Below are positions 5,383 to 6,242 of a stretch of DNA of 6,242 bases, piece by piece. A model generated the notes under the pieces. The model made no database searches. It saw only the letters and a list, made by a program, of their open reading frames with translations, and was not told the origin of the DNA. Position 1 is the first letter of the stretch. Each line of letters starts with the position of its first letter. The stretch is taken from the NCBI GenBank assembly GCA_947305035.1, contig CAMZCV010000067.1:1-6242 (forward strand). Reading direction: 5' to 3'. The position numbers and the translations under genes were made by a program. The stretch comes from an uncultured Coriobacteriales bacterium (GTDB lineage Bacteria; Actinomycetota; Coriobacteriia; Coriobacteriales; Atopobiaceae).

Positions 5383-6242
5383 AGCTCGTCCTCCTCAAGA
5401 GCCAGGATGTCCATGAACGCCTCCACCACGGCGACGCACTCCTCAGGCGTGCCCACGGTGATGCGGAGGCAGTCCTCGAGACCGGACGTAGCCGAGAAGT
5501 CGCGCACGAGGATGGAATGCTCGTCGCGCAGGATCTCCCACACGCGATGGGCATGCGGCACGCGCACGAGCAGGAAGTTCGCAGAGCTCGGCCACACGGT
5601 GAGCTCATCGAACTTGGACAGCTCGGACGCGAGGAAATCGCGGCTCTTACTGATCTGCTCGATGGTGGATGCGAAGCGCGAACCGTAGCGGATGACCGTC
5701 TCGGCCACTGCCTGCGAGAAGGCGTTCACCGAATAGGGCTGGCGCACCGCTGCAAGCGCCGAGATGACCGCAGGCGAAGCGAGCACGTACCCGATGCGGC
5801 CGCCTGCCAGCGCGAATGCCTTTGAAAGCGTGCGGAGCACCACGAGGTTGGGGCAGCGGGAGAGCAGAGAGGCCGCGCTGGGGGCGCCGGCGAACTCCAT
5901 GTAGGCTTCGTCGGCGAGCACGAGCCCTTCCGTTGCCGCGCAAAGCTCCTCGATGAAGGCGAGGGGCGTGAGGGTGCCCGTGGGGTTGTTGGGCGTGGTG
6001 ACGATGGTGATGCGGGCGTCGGCGGCCTGATCGAGCAGCGCGAGCTCGTCAACCGCGAAGGTCTCGGGGTCGCGCTGGACGTCGACCACCGTGCACTCGC
6101 AGAGTTCCGCGTAGAGGCGGTAGATCGAGAAGGTGGGCGGGCAGTTGACCACCTTCGCCCCTCCTCCGCCGAATGCGAGGAAGAGGTTGAAGATGAGCTC
6201 GTCGCCGCCGTTGCCCACGATGACCTGACCTGATTCCAGACC
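5379..6242 (-). CDS. hisC: Histidinol-phosphate aminotransferase (HisC), 5' end outside window
   Basis: HisC is the PLP-dependent aminotransferase that turns imidazole acetol phosphate plus glutamate into histidinol phosphate. The window holds the C-terminal 287 codons; the frame stays open to the right edge, and a GTG at 6218 is only an internal valine (VGNGGDE). About 60-75 residues are probably missing compared with usual family members. Fold-type I motifs appear in order (numbering from the edge): GNGGDELI (10-17), CPPTFSIY (34-41), TPNNPTGT (83-90), LADEAYMEF (109-117), and RTLSKAFALAGGRIGY (137-152), where Lys141 binds PLP, then LRITVGTPEE near the end with the substrate-carboxylate Arg. 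It ends EEDEL and overlaps hisB by 4 nt. Confidence 0.97.
   Translation of the reverse strand, partial: GLESGQVIVGNGGDELIFNLFLAFGGGGAKVVNCPPTFSIYRLYAELCECTVVDVQRDPETFAVDELALLDQAADARITIVTTPNNPTGTLTPLAFIEELCAATEGLVLADEAYMEFAGAPSAASLLSRCPNLVVLRTLSKAFALAGGRIGYVLASPAVISALAAVRQPYSVNAFSQAVAETVIRYGSRFASTIEQISKSRDFLASELSKFDELTVWPSSANFLLVRVPHAHRVWEILRDEHSILVRDFSATSGLEDCLRITVGTPEECVAVVEAFMDILALEEDEL

Noticed and set aside
3650..5688. Long plus-strand open frames (3650-4282, 4219-4875, 4897-5688) opposite the his genes.
   Set aside because: They are antisense shadows expected from GC-rich codon use; the minus-strand genes carry complete family motifs and operon spacing, while these translations show none.
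1..6242. CRISPR array, insertion-sequence transposase, rRNA genes or phage genes.
   Set aside because: I looked for regularly spaced repeats, transposase or integrase motifs and conserved rRNA segments on both strands and saw none.

Overview
This window looks like chromosomal DNA from a GC-rich, Gram-positive-type bacterium. The best guess is an actinobacterium of the class Coriobacteriia (Collinsella/Olsenella/Eggerthella relatives). That guess rests on three things: a compact hisC-hisB-hisH-hisA-hisF-hisI run with single-function HisB and HisI, a HisH carrying the N-terminal variant DYHKGNL, and a DUF559/Vsr-like protein whose internal motifs resemble a family I recall from that class. The assignment is inference. 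Every gene I can support lies on the minus strand, so transcription runs from high to low coordinates.

Positions 6242-2296 hold six histidine biosynthesis genes in transcription order: hisC (5' end cut by the window edge), hisB, hisH, hisA, hisF, hisI. They are packed as one operon: hisC/hisB and hisH/hisA overlap by 4 nt (ATGA), hisA/hisF by 7 nt, hisB/hisH abut with no gap, and hisF/hisI are 8 nt apart. Together they cover imidazole-glycerol-phosphate synthesis (HisH+HisF), the steps before it (HisI, HisA) and after it (HisB, HisC). hisG, hisE and hisD are not in the window, and no hisE follows hisI.

Positions 2295-1972 are a 324-bp non-coding gap. It contains a perfect 31-bp inverted repeat (2109-2139 and 2244-2274) around a 104-nt AT-richer core with smaller hairpins. 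I read it as a MITE-like element or a structured RNA in the his 3' region; it is the least explained object here. Next come tRNA-Arg(ACG) with an encoded CCA (1971-1895), a strong intrinsic terminator (1884-1861), and, only 15 nt beyond it, a GTG-started HAD-family hydrolase (1845-1174) whose catalytic motif reads DxN rather than DxD.

Positions 1173-910 are non-coding as far as I can tell. From 909 to the left edge runs a 303-codon open frame with no stop inside the window. It encodes a probable DUF559/Vsr-like PD-(D/E)XK nuclease-fold protein. Sampled 60-nt rows here have about 45-47% GC, against about 72-77% in the his genes, so this end may be accessory DNA next to a tRNA gene.
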